Of a stretch of 64,000 nt of DNA, positions 1 through 11,070 are shown piece by piece. This stretch comes from Vigna angularis (lineage: Eukaryota > Streptophyta > Magnoliopsida > Fabales > Fabaceae). Location: assembly GCF_016808095.1 (NCBI RefSeq), contig NC_068978.1, forward strand, positions 23,800,806 through 23,864,805. The letters are read 5' to 3'. The notes under the pieces were generated by a model. That model ran no database searches. It was not told the origin of the DNA and saw only the letters and a program-made list of their open reading frames with translations. How positions within the stretch are numbered: position 1 is the first letter of the stretch; each line of letters begins with the position of its first letter. The translations under genes were made by a program, and so were the position numbers.

Positions 1-217
1 ATTTTACTTGTACAGTCAGGGCATTGGCCTGAGGAGGGGGATTAGGCTCCCATAGTTACCCATACTTACGTCCATACTTACATCCATACTTGTACATTGA
101 CTTTCGATACTGTTAATGTGCAAATAAATCAATACGTTTCATTCATTCTTCTGCTTTGTGTTCTTGTTGTGATTTGCAAGAGAAGGGAATTAGGTTTTCG
201 ATTATAGAAACCTAACA
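1..217 (+). mobile_element. Possible Copia 3' end (polypurine tract plus LTR)
   Basis: A purine-rich stretch (GAGGAGGGGGA, about 32-42) is followed by sequence ending in CCTAACA at 217, with LTR-style AATAAA-rich U3/R sequence between. This is the layout of the 3' end of a plus-strand Copia element whose body lies outside the window. The expected TG at the LTR start is not intact (GATTAGG), and no second LTR is visible, so the call is tentative. From 218 to about 655 I see only AT-rich sequence with no gene. Confidence 0.35.
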
Positions 218-654
218 CATAGAGACACAAAAGGAATAAATGATAGGAACATTAAAAAACAAAACACACGCCATATAATTTGAGTACAAGATTGCTTCAT
301 TCTTCCAAATCTTCATTCTTGTTATATTTACAGTCATGTATTCTTAAGAAAAAATCATTATAGGCATGGCAAATTCTTAAGATTTTCTCAAGTTCCATGC
401 TTCTTATGTCCTCCATTATCTAATACATCATGAACTTTTTCAGATGCCAAAGTCATGAGACGTTTTTCCCTTGATAGTTGTTACCCAAATAAAATTACTT
501 AGCACCACAATGTTAGTTGTCCACACATTGGAAAGCATGAGAAAAAAGAACAAACTGTTAAGCTATAAAGACAAAGAGAAGCATTGAGCTGAAAACGTCT
601 CTTTCTGTGACAGCATGACTGGTTTATTTACATTGAGAAAACTAAATCAATAAA

Positions 655-1775
655 ATTAATAAAGAACATGTGACATCCTCTAATAATAAGAATATGACCT
701 TAGAATAATATAGATACAATCTTGATATTTCTTATTATAAAGATATGATCTTGATATTTGTAACTATAAAGATATGACTCTTATTTTTGTAATCATAATA
801 CTCACCCTCAAGTTGGTGCGTGTAAGTCATGTGCTCAGCTTATTGCAAATGTGATGGATCCTTGGCCCTCTCAGAGAGATTTGGTGAATATGTCGACCAG
901 TTGTTCATTAGAATTGACTAATCTAGTAATGATATCTCTAGAGTCCAGTTTTTCCATTATGAAACGACAACCCACATCAACATGTTTGGTTCATTCATGA
1001 AAGATAGGATTAGAAGCAATGTGTAATGCTACCTCGTTGTCAAATACAAGATGCATTTGAGAATCTTCAAATTTAAACTCTTTGATATGTTCCTTTAGCC
1101 ATGAGCTCACAAATGGCTAAAGTCATTGCCATATATTTTGCACTTGATCATGCCACAACATTTTTTTTTTCTTGTTTTTCATAGATATTAAATTATCCCC
1201 CAAACAAGAAGTACCCTGAAGTTGAACATTTATCACTAGTTGAGTCACCTAGTCAAAATCAAAATACCCAATAATTTGAGTATTCCCCTTATCTTTATAA
1301 TTAAAGCCTTTGCCAAGAGATTTCTTAATATATCTTAGTATTTGTACAACCACATTTCAATGGTCTCTTGACAAGGACTACTCAAAACTTGACTTACTAT
1401 GCTTATTGCAAAGGGAATGTTAGGGCAAGTCACAGTGAAATAATTTAGCTTGACAGTCCAAAACTGGTAAGCTTGGAGAGAATTGAAGTTAAATAGTGAA
1501 TGATAAGCTTCACTTTGTATTATTCCGAGTTGTTGAATGACAAACAAAATATTACCAAATAATCCACAAGGTGATTGCTTAAGGCCCATAAAAGAACCTA
1601 CAAATATGACAGACCTTATTAGACAACTCCCCCTAAGCAACAAATTCAAGAGGTTGTTTCATATAGACCTTCTTTCAAGATCTCCATGGAGAAATGCATC
1701 CTCAATATCAAGTTGAAACACGACTGGAAGCCTTTTTGGAGGTCGTAGGCTTAAGCCGTTCATTGTTCTTTTGGG
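655..1775 (-). pseudogene. Copia RNase H / reverse transcriptase remnant
   Basis: Reading the minus strand, the stretch from about 1775 down to 800 resembles the Copia reverse transcriptase and RNase H region in broken frames. A piece near 1600-1500 reads GLKQSPCGLFGN followed by IQSEAYHSLF, matching the Copia RT segments GLKQSPRAWF and SEADHSLF. Near 1700-1680 a segment matches the usual FLHGDLEE region. The coding debris ends at a CTTGAGGGTGAG polypurine-like tract around 795-806, after which 655-795 looks like the start of an LTR. Frames are disrupted throughout; it is a dead fragment. It closely parallels the same region of the better-preserved Copia at 46865-51618. Confidence 0.7.
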
Positions 1776-1878
1776 GGGACATCACTACCTCAGCTACGAG
1801 TCTCCACCTTTCGCTATATAAGTGATTTGCTGAATGGGCTTGCTCGGAGTCCTTACAAACACATCCATGAACATTTCC

Positions 1879-2086
1879 TTATCTAGCCATGCAGTCCTTT
1901 AAAGGCTCACCACTTTGCTACTTGATGTCAAACAAATCTCCTATTTTGAGAGGTTTTACTTTATTCACATCAAACTGATTAAAGAACAAACTAGACAATT
2001 CCACGAGTAAGGATACATTCCTGCCGGGCAAAGTGCTAAACCAATCCAACATGGCGTCAGACAAGACCTCTACAAACATTTTGCAT
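1879..2086 (-). pseudogene. Tat/Ogre-type Ty3-gypsy gag fragment
   Basis: One minus-strand frame stays open for about 68 codons and ends at a TAA at 1881-1879. It reads AMLDWFSTLPGRNVS, then LFFNQFDVNKVKPLK, then LFDIKQQSGEPLKDCMAR. This is the conserved core of the Retrotrans_gag domain in Tat-lineage gypsy elements, where the region commonly has a W-F-x-x-L-P motif and a D-L-F-x-I-K-Q motif. No flanking pol can be recognised; the neighbouring sequence on the lower side is Copia debris. From 2087 to about 2700 I see no recognisable gene. Confidence 0.65.
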
Positions 2087-2709
2087 CACACCATGTCTGA
2101 TTCTTTTAATATCAACATTTGTGCCCAAAAGGCCTTAAGTTGATTGGCAGGATCCACGACTGCTATAATATTTTAAAGCCAACATGGGAAAATAGTCTAT
2201 TTGTACAAAGACTATGGTCTCATAAATGATGGTTCCAAGCTAGGGAAAAACGAGGATTTTTCCAGAAACTCGACCTTCAATGTAACTAGTTGAAATCCTT
2301 AGCATGGACCACTCACCACCACAGACATCACCTAGTGGAATACAACTTTTGTTGTCATTGTCTATTCCTAATATAGTTTCCCTTCGTGAAAAGAAGAAAC
2401 ATGATCAGACAGAGCTTTGCTCCTTTAAGTGGGGCCACTTGATTACACTTCGAATAGGCCACTCAATCATCAGAAAAAGAAAAAAAGACTACTAATCAAC
2501 GGCATGGATACTAGGCAATGTCATGCAAGCAAACAAATACAAAATACATGATTTTATAGATTAGATTAAGGAGTGTCATCAACCTTGCAATATTTGGGAT
2601 ACCAATGAAGGAAAAATCCTCTATTTCTACAAACGAGCACAAGTAGTTTTACTGTTTAATACTTCAAGTGTTCAACATCACAAATAAACAAGAATAGTTA
2701 AAGACAAAC

Positions 2710-3309
2710 CTTGACTCTTGATAGAACGAGGATTGCATGTCTCTCTTGCCAATCGGAGAGATCCTTTCGAACTTTGCTTGAAGAAGATTGAGTTTCTTCC
2801 CAATAACTGCCTTCATCTTCATCTGCAACCAAAAAACAAAATTGAACAAAAGAAGACTTTTTTTTTCAAATATAAAACAATAGATAACTCAAAAATAACA
2901 CTACAACAACATTGGGTTTCCCTGAGAAGTATACGAAGCTACAGCTGCCAATTCCAAGCAACCAATAATCACGATTACTTAGTGTGACAATTAAAGAAAT
3001 TTACATCAACTGTGGTGAATGGTAAAACAGGCAAGAAAAATTACGAAAATTGAAAATTAAAAAAATGGGCCCCGTAATCACACAATTTTTGTTCAATTAG
3101 GGTATGAACATTGGAGGGAAACCTTTGAGAGGGAAATTCTTAAATGTGTCGACGGTGAAGGACTTGACGTGGTTGATGAGTTCCTCGGTAATCCCATATA
3201 CGCTTTCTTCTCGTTGTTGATCCTGCAGTTTGGAGTTAGACTGTGTTTGGGTATTTGGGGTTTTGCTATTCCTTGAACTCCTAGAAAAGCTGCTTCTAAG
3301 CCAATCCAT
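2710..3309 (-). pseudogene. BSD-domain protein gene, 5' part only (two exons)
   Basis: Exon 1 (3309-3123, minus) starts with MDWLRSSFSRSSRN and runs 62 codons to FPLK plus one base. A GT donor follows (AAAG|GTTTCC). Exon 2 (2822-2710) follows a TTGCAG acceptor, joins in phase 1, and reads DEDEGSYWEET, then RKDLSDWQERHAILVL, SRVK, ending at AAG|GTTTGT. The GITEELINHVKSFT and DLSDWQERHA blocks are what I recognise from plant BSD-domain proteins (BSD is a helical module found in TFIIH p62-like and synapse-associated proteins). The following exons, which should carry the core of the BSD domain, are absent: below 2700 I find only unclassified sequence and retroelement debris. A TTG 37 codons upstream in the same frame is not a likely start. 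Both exons have canonical splice sites and no stop, so the break is probably recent, or the rest is displaced outside the window. Upstream, 3310-3940 is AT-rich with no gene. Confidence 0.7.
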
Positions 3310-3940
3310 CTTACGGTAGAGAGTTAGTTGCAGTTTTGAAGAGTTCTTACATTGGAAGAAGCTGCGCGGCCAGAGGTACACGTTATGATTGAAGGAATAG
3401 TTCAGAATTTGGCATTCCAAAAAATGTTTGCAAATATTAACAAGGAATTCTACTTAAAAAGTTTTATACCACGGATCATATCACATATGAAATCTATTAA
3501 AAAGAAGTAAACTATTTTTTTTAATTCTAAAAACTTGTGCTTTTTAATTATCTTTTAGTGGTATTTTTCCTTCTAGTTTTGAATCTTCTTTAACCAAAAA
3601 TCTAAATTAATTACTTACAACGAAACTAATTAAGTTAAAATAACTTTTCCACAAACTTGTCAGTAAAAATATTATTTTGAATTATAATTTATTATGATTA
3701 AAGTTTATATTTATTATGAAACTCACATTTTTCCCTTTGTATCTATTAATTTTAATAGATACATTTTTCAGTAATATTTTTATATTATTGTTTATTTCAG
3801 CGAGTATATTTATAATATGATAATAAGACAATTCCCATTTACTTTAACGAAAACACTTGAATTTATAAACGGATTTATTAGAAACAAAAAACACAAGCAC
3901 GGGAAACTGTGTCGCTACAGGGATTTATTGAAGAAAAAAA

Positions 3941-4262
3941 CATTGAAGAAAACATTCTTAGAATTTTTTTTTCTGTCTTTCTAAATCAACATAGAAATAA
4001 AACACTTGTCTTTGATAGGATTTGTATAGATGAAGAGAAACTACATAATAAAAAAAATATATTATTTGTATCTCGTATTTAAGAAATTAGACTATTTAAT
4101 ATAATATTTAATATAGTCTATTTACTATATCGTTTAAGGTAGGTTGTTCTTTATATCATTTAGGATAATGTAATGCATTTAAGAGTTATTTTGGACGATA
4201 CTATTTTATAAACACTATTTTGTTAGATAATTTTGTTTAACTTTAAAATAAGGGTAGACAAT
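3941..4262. repeat. Diverged dispersed repeat, copy 1 (partner at 15186-15560)
   Basis: Starts CATTGAAGAA and carries in order an AATCAACATA, an ATAAAACA, a GATGAAGAGAAACTACA and repeated TTTAGGATA-type blocks. The same order of blocks occurs in direct orientation at 15186-15560, though the two are clearly diverged. The identity of the family is unknown; they could be remnants of an old LTR pair or copies of one dispersed repeat. Confidence 0.5.
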
Positions 4263-4551
4263 CTTGTCTTAACTGGGTTGTATAGAGCATGGATTGAACT
4301 AAACTGGTCAAAACCTAATGAATAAGTAGGGTGAGTAGTACTAAGACGAAAGTTAGCCAAAACTATTGTTTGATTGAATAAAATCTAGACGAGGGCCTTG
4401 TCAAAGTCAATTGATCATTAGCTAGGATTCATGGGAGTTGTTATGTGGATTACCTTAAGGGAGAGATATCACCTAGTATGAATGGTGTACATTAGGCAGT
4501 GGATTTCCTAGGGGTGCAACATAATGAGATTATGCAAACTTTGCTTGGTAC

Positions 4552-7518
4552 CACTAGTGCAAAAATAACGTATAACGTCACACGTTCAACCTCCAACCAC
4601 TGAATATTCAACGTAAAAAATGACCGATAACATTTTTGTAAATAAATGCAATTATTAGATGTTGTTTAGAATTGTAAAACGTCGAAGTCCTATACAATTC
4701 GACGTTCTATGATGGTAATTATTTAAACCAGCGCATCATTCTTTTTCTTCTTTCTTTTAAACCACCAATAGTACGTCGAATTCAATAGGGGCTTCGACGT
4801 AATATTTATCAGCCAAAAGCCAAAGAGTCACCCCTTTTTAATTCTTTTTTCTTTTTTCTTTCAAACAACAAATAATATATCGATTTCTGTAGGCGCTTCG
4901 ACGTATTATTTGTTAGCCAGAAGCCAAAAAGTAACCCCTTTTTAATTCTTTTTTCTTTTTTCTTTCAAACCACATATAATACTTCGAATTTTGTAGGGGC
5001 TTTGACGTACTATTTTTCAGCCAGAAGCCAAAGAGTTACCCCTTTTTAATTCTTTTTTCTATTTTATTTTAAATCACCAATAATACGTCGAATTCTGTAG
5101 GGGCTTCGACGTATTATTTGTCAGCCAAAAGTGTTGATACGTGGAGCACTGTGATAACGAAACCCAATCCTTGTGATAGTGGTTTTTTATGATGACAACA
5201 CATTGATAATAAAAACACATGAATATGTACTGTGGTATATGTCATATGTTGTATGTGTTTATGATTATTATGAAATATGCACATGTTGTGATTGTCACAT
5301 GTGTCGAACATATAATATGTTGATTGTTGCATATTGTGTTAGTAAAGTGATCATATCTGTGTATGCATACTGTATGTTTTGGTGATAAGGAAATTATGTG
5401 CACAAAAGCATATCTGAATGACTAAATCGATTACAGAGGTGTGATAATCAATTCAGATCATCAGACAATTCGTGTTTTTAAACTGAGGCAAAACAACTTG
5501 TTTTGAATCGATTACATTAATTGGTGAATCGATTAAAACACGTGTGTTTGCACATATCTTTTTAAAATGTGCTATGTTGTGAATTAGAAAGAAAAAGTTT
5601 TCAAAATTGTGTTAAGTGTTGAAGCTTAATCGATTATATGGATTATGTATTCAATTAAGTCTGTTATTGATTTGAAAACTGTTTCATGCTTGTCATAATT
5701 GTTTCAACGGTCATATTTTTAAATGTGTTGACTAAGCATTAAATGAAAATCGATTTCATTAATTGCGTATTTAGTTAAAAAGCTTAAGTGGTTATAAATT
5801 TGTTACAAGTATTTAATGTAACCGATTAGATTAAAAGAGTAATCGATTGAATTGCGTCTGAATTGACTAAAACTATATATAGACGCATTGATTGGATTTC
5901 TATAAGACAATTTGAGATTAACATTTTCATATCTGATTTAGATTGGGCTAAAAAGTTTTACAGAAGTGATCAAACGCTCCAAGAAACAAGAAATTGAAGT
6001 GGTGGACTATTCTTGAAGATTTCTTGAGAGATAAGCTCGACTGATTTGAAGAATCTGATCTTTCTGCACAACTGAGGTGCTTGTTGTGTGATCAGGAGAA
6101 GTTTCGCAATTTGTGTGTTGTTATTTCCCTATGCATGTTGCCAAGAAGAAGAACGAGGAGTTCTTGTACTTTGAGAGGGTTCTCAAAGGGGTGACTGCAG
6201 GAGAGGATTGTTCTTGCTGTAGGGTTTTTTGTATTTGGCTATATTAGATTAGTGAGTTAGAAAGGTGATTTACATTTTGACAGTGTGGTCGCTGTAAAGC
6301 CCTTGTTGTAAAAACTCAGATCTTTATAATGCAAATTGGCTTTCAATCTCAGGTTGATTGAAAGGACACTAGATGTAGGCATTAAGGTTGAACCAATATA
6401 AAACTCAGAGTTTGAGTTTTCTTCTCCCTATCTCTCTACATTAATCTATTACATAATGTCATCATTCGAATACGCATACTGTTATATTGCATACACATTG
6501 CTTGCTGTTCAAGAAAGGTTTAAAGATTCATCTTATTTGCGAAAAATATTTGAAAAGCAAGTATTTTTATAAAACATCAATTCACCCCCCTCTTGGTGTT
6601 GAGAAACAAAGCTCATCAATAGAACGTCTAATCTGCATGGGGCTTCGACGTGATGGACATTAGAGTGGTTGGATGCATTAATTGAGTGCTGTTATCAAAA
6701 TCCTAAGAGATCTATTACAGAATGATGTTTGAACGTCGAATGCCCCAGCGTTAAACATCGAAAGGTTAGTGAATTCAATAAAAATTTGAGCGGGAGATTG
6801 AAAATTCATTCACTTTATCTTAGTGTGCGATACCCTTTTCTCTTCTCAAACTTTTCTCGAACGAAGTTTGACGATCATCACATGTAATTTTTCTTTCATT
6901 TGATATAAATGCATGTTAATTAACTACTTTATATATGATTTTCATTTGTTTTGACCGATTATTTTCATGTTCTTGTCCTTCATAGCCGCATTCTGCTTTC
7001 TCTCTCACTAGTGACGACACTTTATTCCAACGAACCCACCTTTTGAAGGTTAGTTTTCATTTTCGTTTTGAAAAACTTATTTGTTGAACTTGTTTGTTGT
7101 TTTTTTGTTGAACTTATTTGTTGTTGTTGTTTGGTTGAACTTGTTTGTTGTTGTTGTTGTTGTTTGATTGAACTTGTTTGTTGTTGGTCATTGTTGTTTG
7201 TTGTTGATACTTAACTACACGTTCATAGTTCATGCTTTATAAAATATCAAAAACTAAAATTTGGTGTTTTTCTGCTTTTCAAGTCTAGTAGAATTGTAAA
7301 AAAGGATCACAATTAATTAAAAAAAATAAAAAAAAAATATTAACGTCGTATATTGACAAAATTCGACGTTAATTTAACGTCATATATAGACAAAATTCGA
7401 TGTTACGTTGAATTTTAAAATTTGACATCAATTTAACGTCTCCCGATATGTTGTCGACCTCGAATTTGACGTGAAAGGCCCGAAATATTCGACGTTGTAC
7501 GCTGTTTTTGTACTAGTG
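4552..7518. mobile_element. Non-autonomous CACTA (En/Spm-type) DNA transposon 1
   Basis: The left end begins CACTAGTGCAAAAA and the right end finishes TTTTTGTACTAGTG, its near-exact inverted complement. The element is flanked by a perfect 3-bp duplication, TAC (4549-4551 and 7519-7521), as expected for CACTA transposition. Subterminal sequence is packed with variants of an ACGTCGAA/TTCGACGT motif, including four imperfect copies of a roughly 120-bp unit at 4690-5120. No transposase-like reading frame is present, so movement would need a transposase supplied in trans. About 1.49 kb in the middle is an inserted solo LTR (5132-6618). Internal GTT-rich repeats lie at 7080-7210. Confidence 0.92.
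5132..6618 (+). mobile_element. Solo LTR nested in CACTA element 1
   Basis: Begins TGTTGATACGTGGAGC and ends near CTCATCA, with LTR-like TATA sequence (ACTATATATAGACG around 5872-5885) and the phrase TTCACCCCCCTCTTGG close to the end. It is homologous along its length to the cleanly bounded solo LTR at 8845-10238. Repeated AATCGATTA motifs occur through the first kilobase. No clean target duplication is visible: the left flank is AAAAG, and the right flank does not match. This suggests decay or a deletion at the right boundary. Confidence 0.7.
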
Positions 7519-8414
7519 TACATGATCACATATATGAAAATACCTAGTTGATGGAGGTCACTAGTGGACTTGGTAGGGTGGTTCTCTCAAGAATAGACTA
7601 TGTGTAGCCAAACTGCAAGGGGATTCACCTTATCACACTTGATGGACTAAAGTTTCTGGTTAGAGTCCAAGCCTTGATTTATTTGGTTGGTAGGACCCTA
7701 GGCGTCGTCCTGAATCTATATTCTAGTATGACAAGTGCATGGTCTTTAAGACGTACTCGAGCCAACCACAACTTTTCTTCTAAAAAAATTGATTCATGGT
7801 ACATGCATTCTCACATGATGATGGACTAGAATATGATATGAGTTTGTTTATGTTCCTTTGAAGATTCATGATAACTTTTATAAATGTTTTTATTTGGTAG
7901 CTTACCTTCTTGTTTGCTTGTACTTTTGCGATTTTGCACTGTCGTGATCATGTTATTACATGGGAGCATATATGTCCAAACAAAAGGTGATGCATAATTA
8001 AGAACTAAGTAAAAGGGTTGGAGCTAAATCTATATATCTCGTATCCTCCTTTGAGATGTTGAACTCATGTTTTATGCTTAACATTCTAAGTATTTTGATT
8101 ATAAATGAACAACATGAAGAATCCTTTGAGTATATTTCTAATTATAAGTTAATGTTGTTTATGAATCCCCATGTGTTAGAAAATTTTAAAGTGAAAGACA
8201 CTTATATGATGACTTGTTAGTGAGAGTCTTAGGTTTAAGACATTTTTAATGTAGATTAGCTATATTGTCTTTCATTTGTATTTCCTCTTAATCGGTGGTT
8301 TTTAGACTATTTTAGACTTTAAATGATAAAATAGGTTGTTTCATTAATTTCTAGTTTTATTATTTTTTTGTATTCTTTTAGTCTAGTTTTAGTTTATTTC
8401 TAGCATAGTTTATA
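7519..8414. other. Ancestral sequence between the two CACTA insertions
   Basis: Removing the two CACTA elements joins 4263-4551, 7519-8414 and 10856 onward into one continuous ancestral stretch. I see no reading frame of note in it. It may be the decayed 3' LTR or flank of the Copia element at 11071-14600, but I could not match it to a second copy. Confidence 0.35.
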
Positions 8415-10855
8415 CACTAGTGCAAAAATGGCGTTTAACATCACGCGTTTAACATGTAACGAAAGAAAATTCAACATAAAAAATGACCGGTGACAGTTTT
8501 GTAAATAAAACGCCATTATAGACGTCGGTTCCCTAGGGTCAGACATCAAATAAGGTATAAACGTCAGTTCCCCCAAGATTAGACATCAAATGGTCTGCAT
8601 ACATAACCGAAAATTCATTGTTTAATTACCTTTAGACATATGCTACAAGCCCCCCCGCGTCGGCTCCTCCCTTCACAAACATAAAAAAGGTCCAAAAATA
8701 CCTCATTATAAGCCTCAATATTAAATTTTTTATGACATAAACGTCGACCCCCCAAACTAGACGTCAAATCCTCAGCCAGAAGCTACAAAATCAGAATTGA
8801 AAGGTCACTTTTTTCAGACATTAGACGTCAGATCCCTTTCCCGGTGTTGAGATTGTTAATAAGGAGAGCACTGGTTTGGCCAAACCTTAGAATCTCAAAG
8901 AACTTCTGGTTTTTGATGATGACAAGATAATTAATAACAACATGTGTTGTTATATGTTGTTAAATGTGTTACATGTTCATAGCTTTCATGTTTATGATTA
9001 TTTGAGAACATGTTTGTGTTGATTCTGTCATTGCTGCAATTCACTGTGTTTTACATGAGATCTTATATGTAAATGCATGACATATGTTTTAGAAAAGGAA
9101 AACCACATGCACTTTAGTTGAACTTATAATATGTGGCAAAACAACAGTTTTAAGTCGATTTCATTATGAAGTATGTTAATTAAAACTCGTGGCTTTCACA
9201 AACTTTTTCAAAGTGTGCTGTGAGTATTTTTGGAAAGAAAGTTTTTCAAAACTACATTGCGCGAGCTACTCGACTTAGTTAGTTATGTTTTAAAATTCTG
9301 TTAATGCTTGTGATGTCTAACGACTATATTTTATATCTTTGACCAAGCATTGATTGTGAGTCAACTGTATTAAATGCGAAATTAGTTAAGTTAGTTTGAC
9401 TGCTAATAATTGTTATAATTGTCTGAGTATAATCGACTCTATTAGTAGCATAATCGACTTAGGAGTGTCAGTTTTATGGAAAACTATATATAGAGGTGAA
9501 TTTGATTTCTACAAAGACTTTTGTGAATCTAACGTTTTGATTGAATTGTTTCATATTATTGATCTCTGGTAGAACGTGCTAAAGCTCCAAGAATCCATCA
9601 AGAAAGACTGAGGTGTTCATTCTTTGGTGATTGCTTGACGAGCAAGAATCTATGTGCATTGACTGATTGATCAACCAACACTTGAGGTGTCTGATACGTG
9701 ATTAACTTCTTCTCTCAATCTTGTGAAGATTGTGGCTGCCTTGTTATGACTACAGGAAGAAAACGTGTGGCGTTCTGGACTTGGAGGATTGTTCAAAGTG
9801 ATTAAAGACTGCAGGAGAGGGGACATCTTGTTGTTGGTCTTTGTTTGTACATGCCTATATTTTGATTAGAGGGTTAGAGAGGTGTTTTATATTTTGACGT
9901 GGAGGTCGCTATAAAAGCCTTGTTGTAAAAACCTTGATCTTTATAGTGCATTTGCTTCCTAGGATTGGAAGGACACTGGATGTAGGCAGTTTGGCCGAAT
10001 CAGTATAAAAACCTGCGTTTAAATTCTCTATCCCTGCACTTTTAATTTTCTAAGTCGACTTTACTTTTCACGTTGTCAACTATTTCCGCTGCACTTAAAA
10101 AATCTTATTCCTTGCGATTCAAGAAACTTTTGAAAGATCATCCTTTTGTGAAAAAGATTTTTAAAAGACTTTGATTTTTGTGTTTCACCAATTCACCCCC
10201 CATCTTGGTATTGAAACTAAGCCATTCTATTTTCAACACCCGGGACGTCAATAAGCTGCCAAAATACCCCAAAAGTCGCGCAAAAATGGATTGTTTTAGC
10301 AATTAGACGTCGGTGGTGGTGGGGGGTTGACGTCACATGCCTTTTTAAACCCCAAAAACTCAGAACGTGAGTCTCACTTTCTTTCGCGTTTTCGTTTGGG
10401 TTTTCGTTTATTCGTGTTTGCCATTGCTACTGCAAGGTATGTTTGATTGATTTTCTTCCAATTGATTTATTTTGCATCGATTAACTTTAGTTTGCACCGA
10501 TTAAATTTAGTTTGCACCTATTAATTTTTGTTTTTGATGTAGTTTTGTGCACTTGTTGACAGATCTCGACAGCGACATTGAGTGCCCAATCTCCATTGCT
10601 TAAAACTCATAATATATACAATTTTGTGATGTGTTGGAATTGTTTTATGTATTTTAAATGTGGTAATATTGTAAAAACAAATTAATTTCTTTTTTTAAAA
10701 AAATGGATTTCAGTTTAGGAGGGGTCCGGCGTTAAAATTGACGTTCGGGTAAGGGGATCCGATGTCAAATTGACATCTTCCAATAAGATGTCGGATTTGG
10801 ATTGGACGTTAAATGTCGAAAATAACAGACGTCAAATTTTTTTTTTGTAGTAGTG
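8415..10855. mobile_element. Non-autonomous CACTA DNA transposon 2
   Basis: Left end CACTAGTGCAAAAATGG; right end TTTTTGTAGTAGTG. A perfect 3-bp duplication, ATA, flanks it (8412-8414 and 10856-10858). Subterminal AGACGTCA/GACGTC motifs recur, as in CACTA element 1 but diverged. No transposase is encoded. Most of the interior is a nested solo LTR (8845-10238). Element and nested LTR repeat the architecture of CACTA 1 about 4 kb away. Confidence 0.92.
8845..10238 (+). mobile_element. Solo LTR nested in CACTA element 2
   Basis: A 1394-bp sequence with inverted ends TGTTGA and TCAACA, flanked by a perfect 5-bp duplication CCCGG (8840-8844 and 10239-10243). This is the signature of an LTR retrotransposon reduced to one LTR by recombination. 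A TATATATAGAGG box near 9485 and TTCACCCCCCATCTTGG near the end match the copy at 5132-6618. The internal region and coding capacity are lost; the lineage cannot be told from the LTR alone. Confidence 0.92.
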
Positions 10856-11070
10856 ATAGTAGTTGAAGTAGTGTTCCTTAGACTCTTGTAATAGTGATAT
10901 TGTTCTATACTTACATTTATATATAATTGGAGCATTACTTCTAATAATTCTCACAAGAAATACTTTCAACAGTCTTAGATTTAGAAACTTAACACACAAT
11001 GTAGTTGGTATAACAAGTTATATGAATCGAAGACCCTTAACGTGTGTTAGATGTTTATCAATCACAACAC

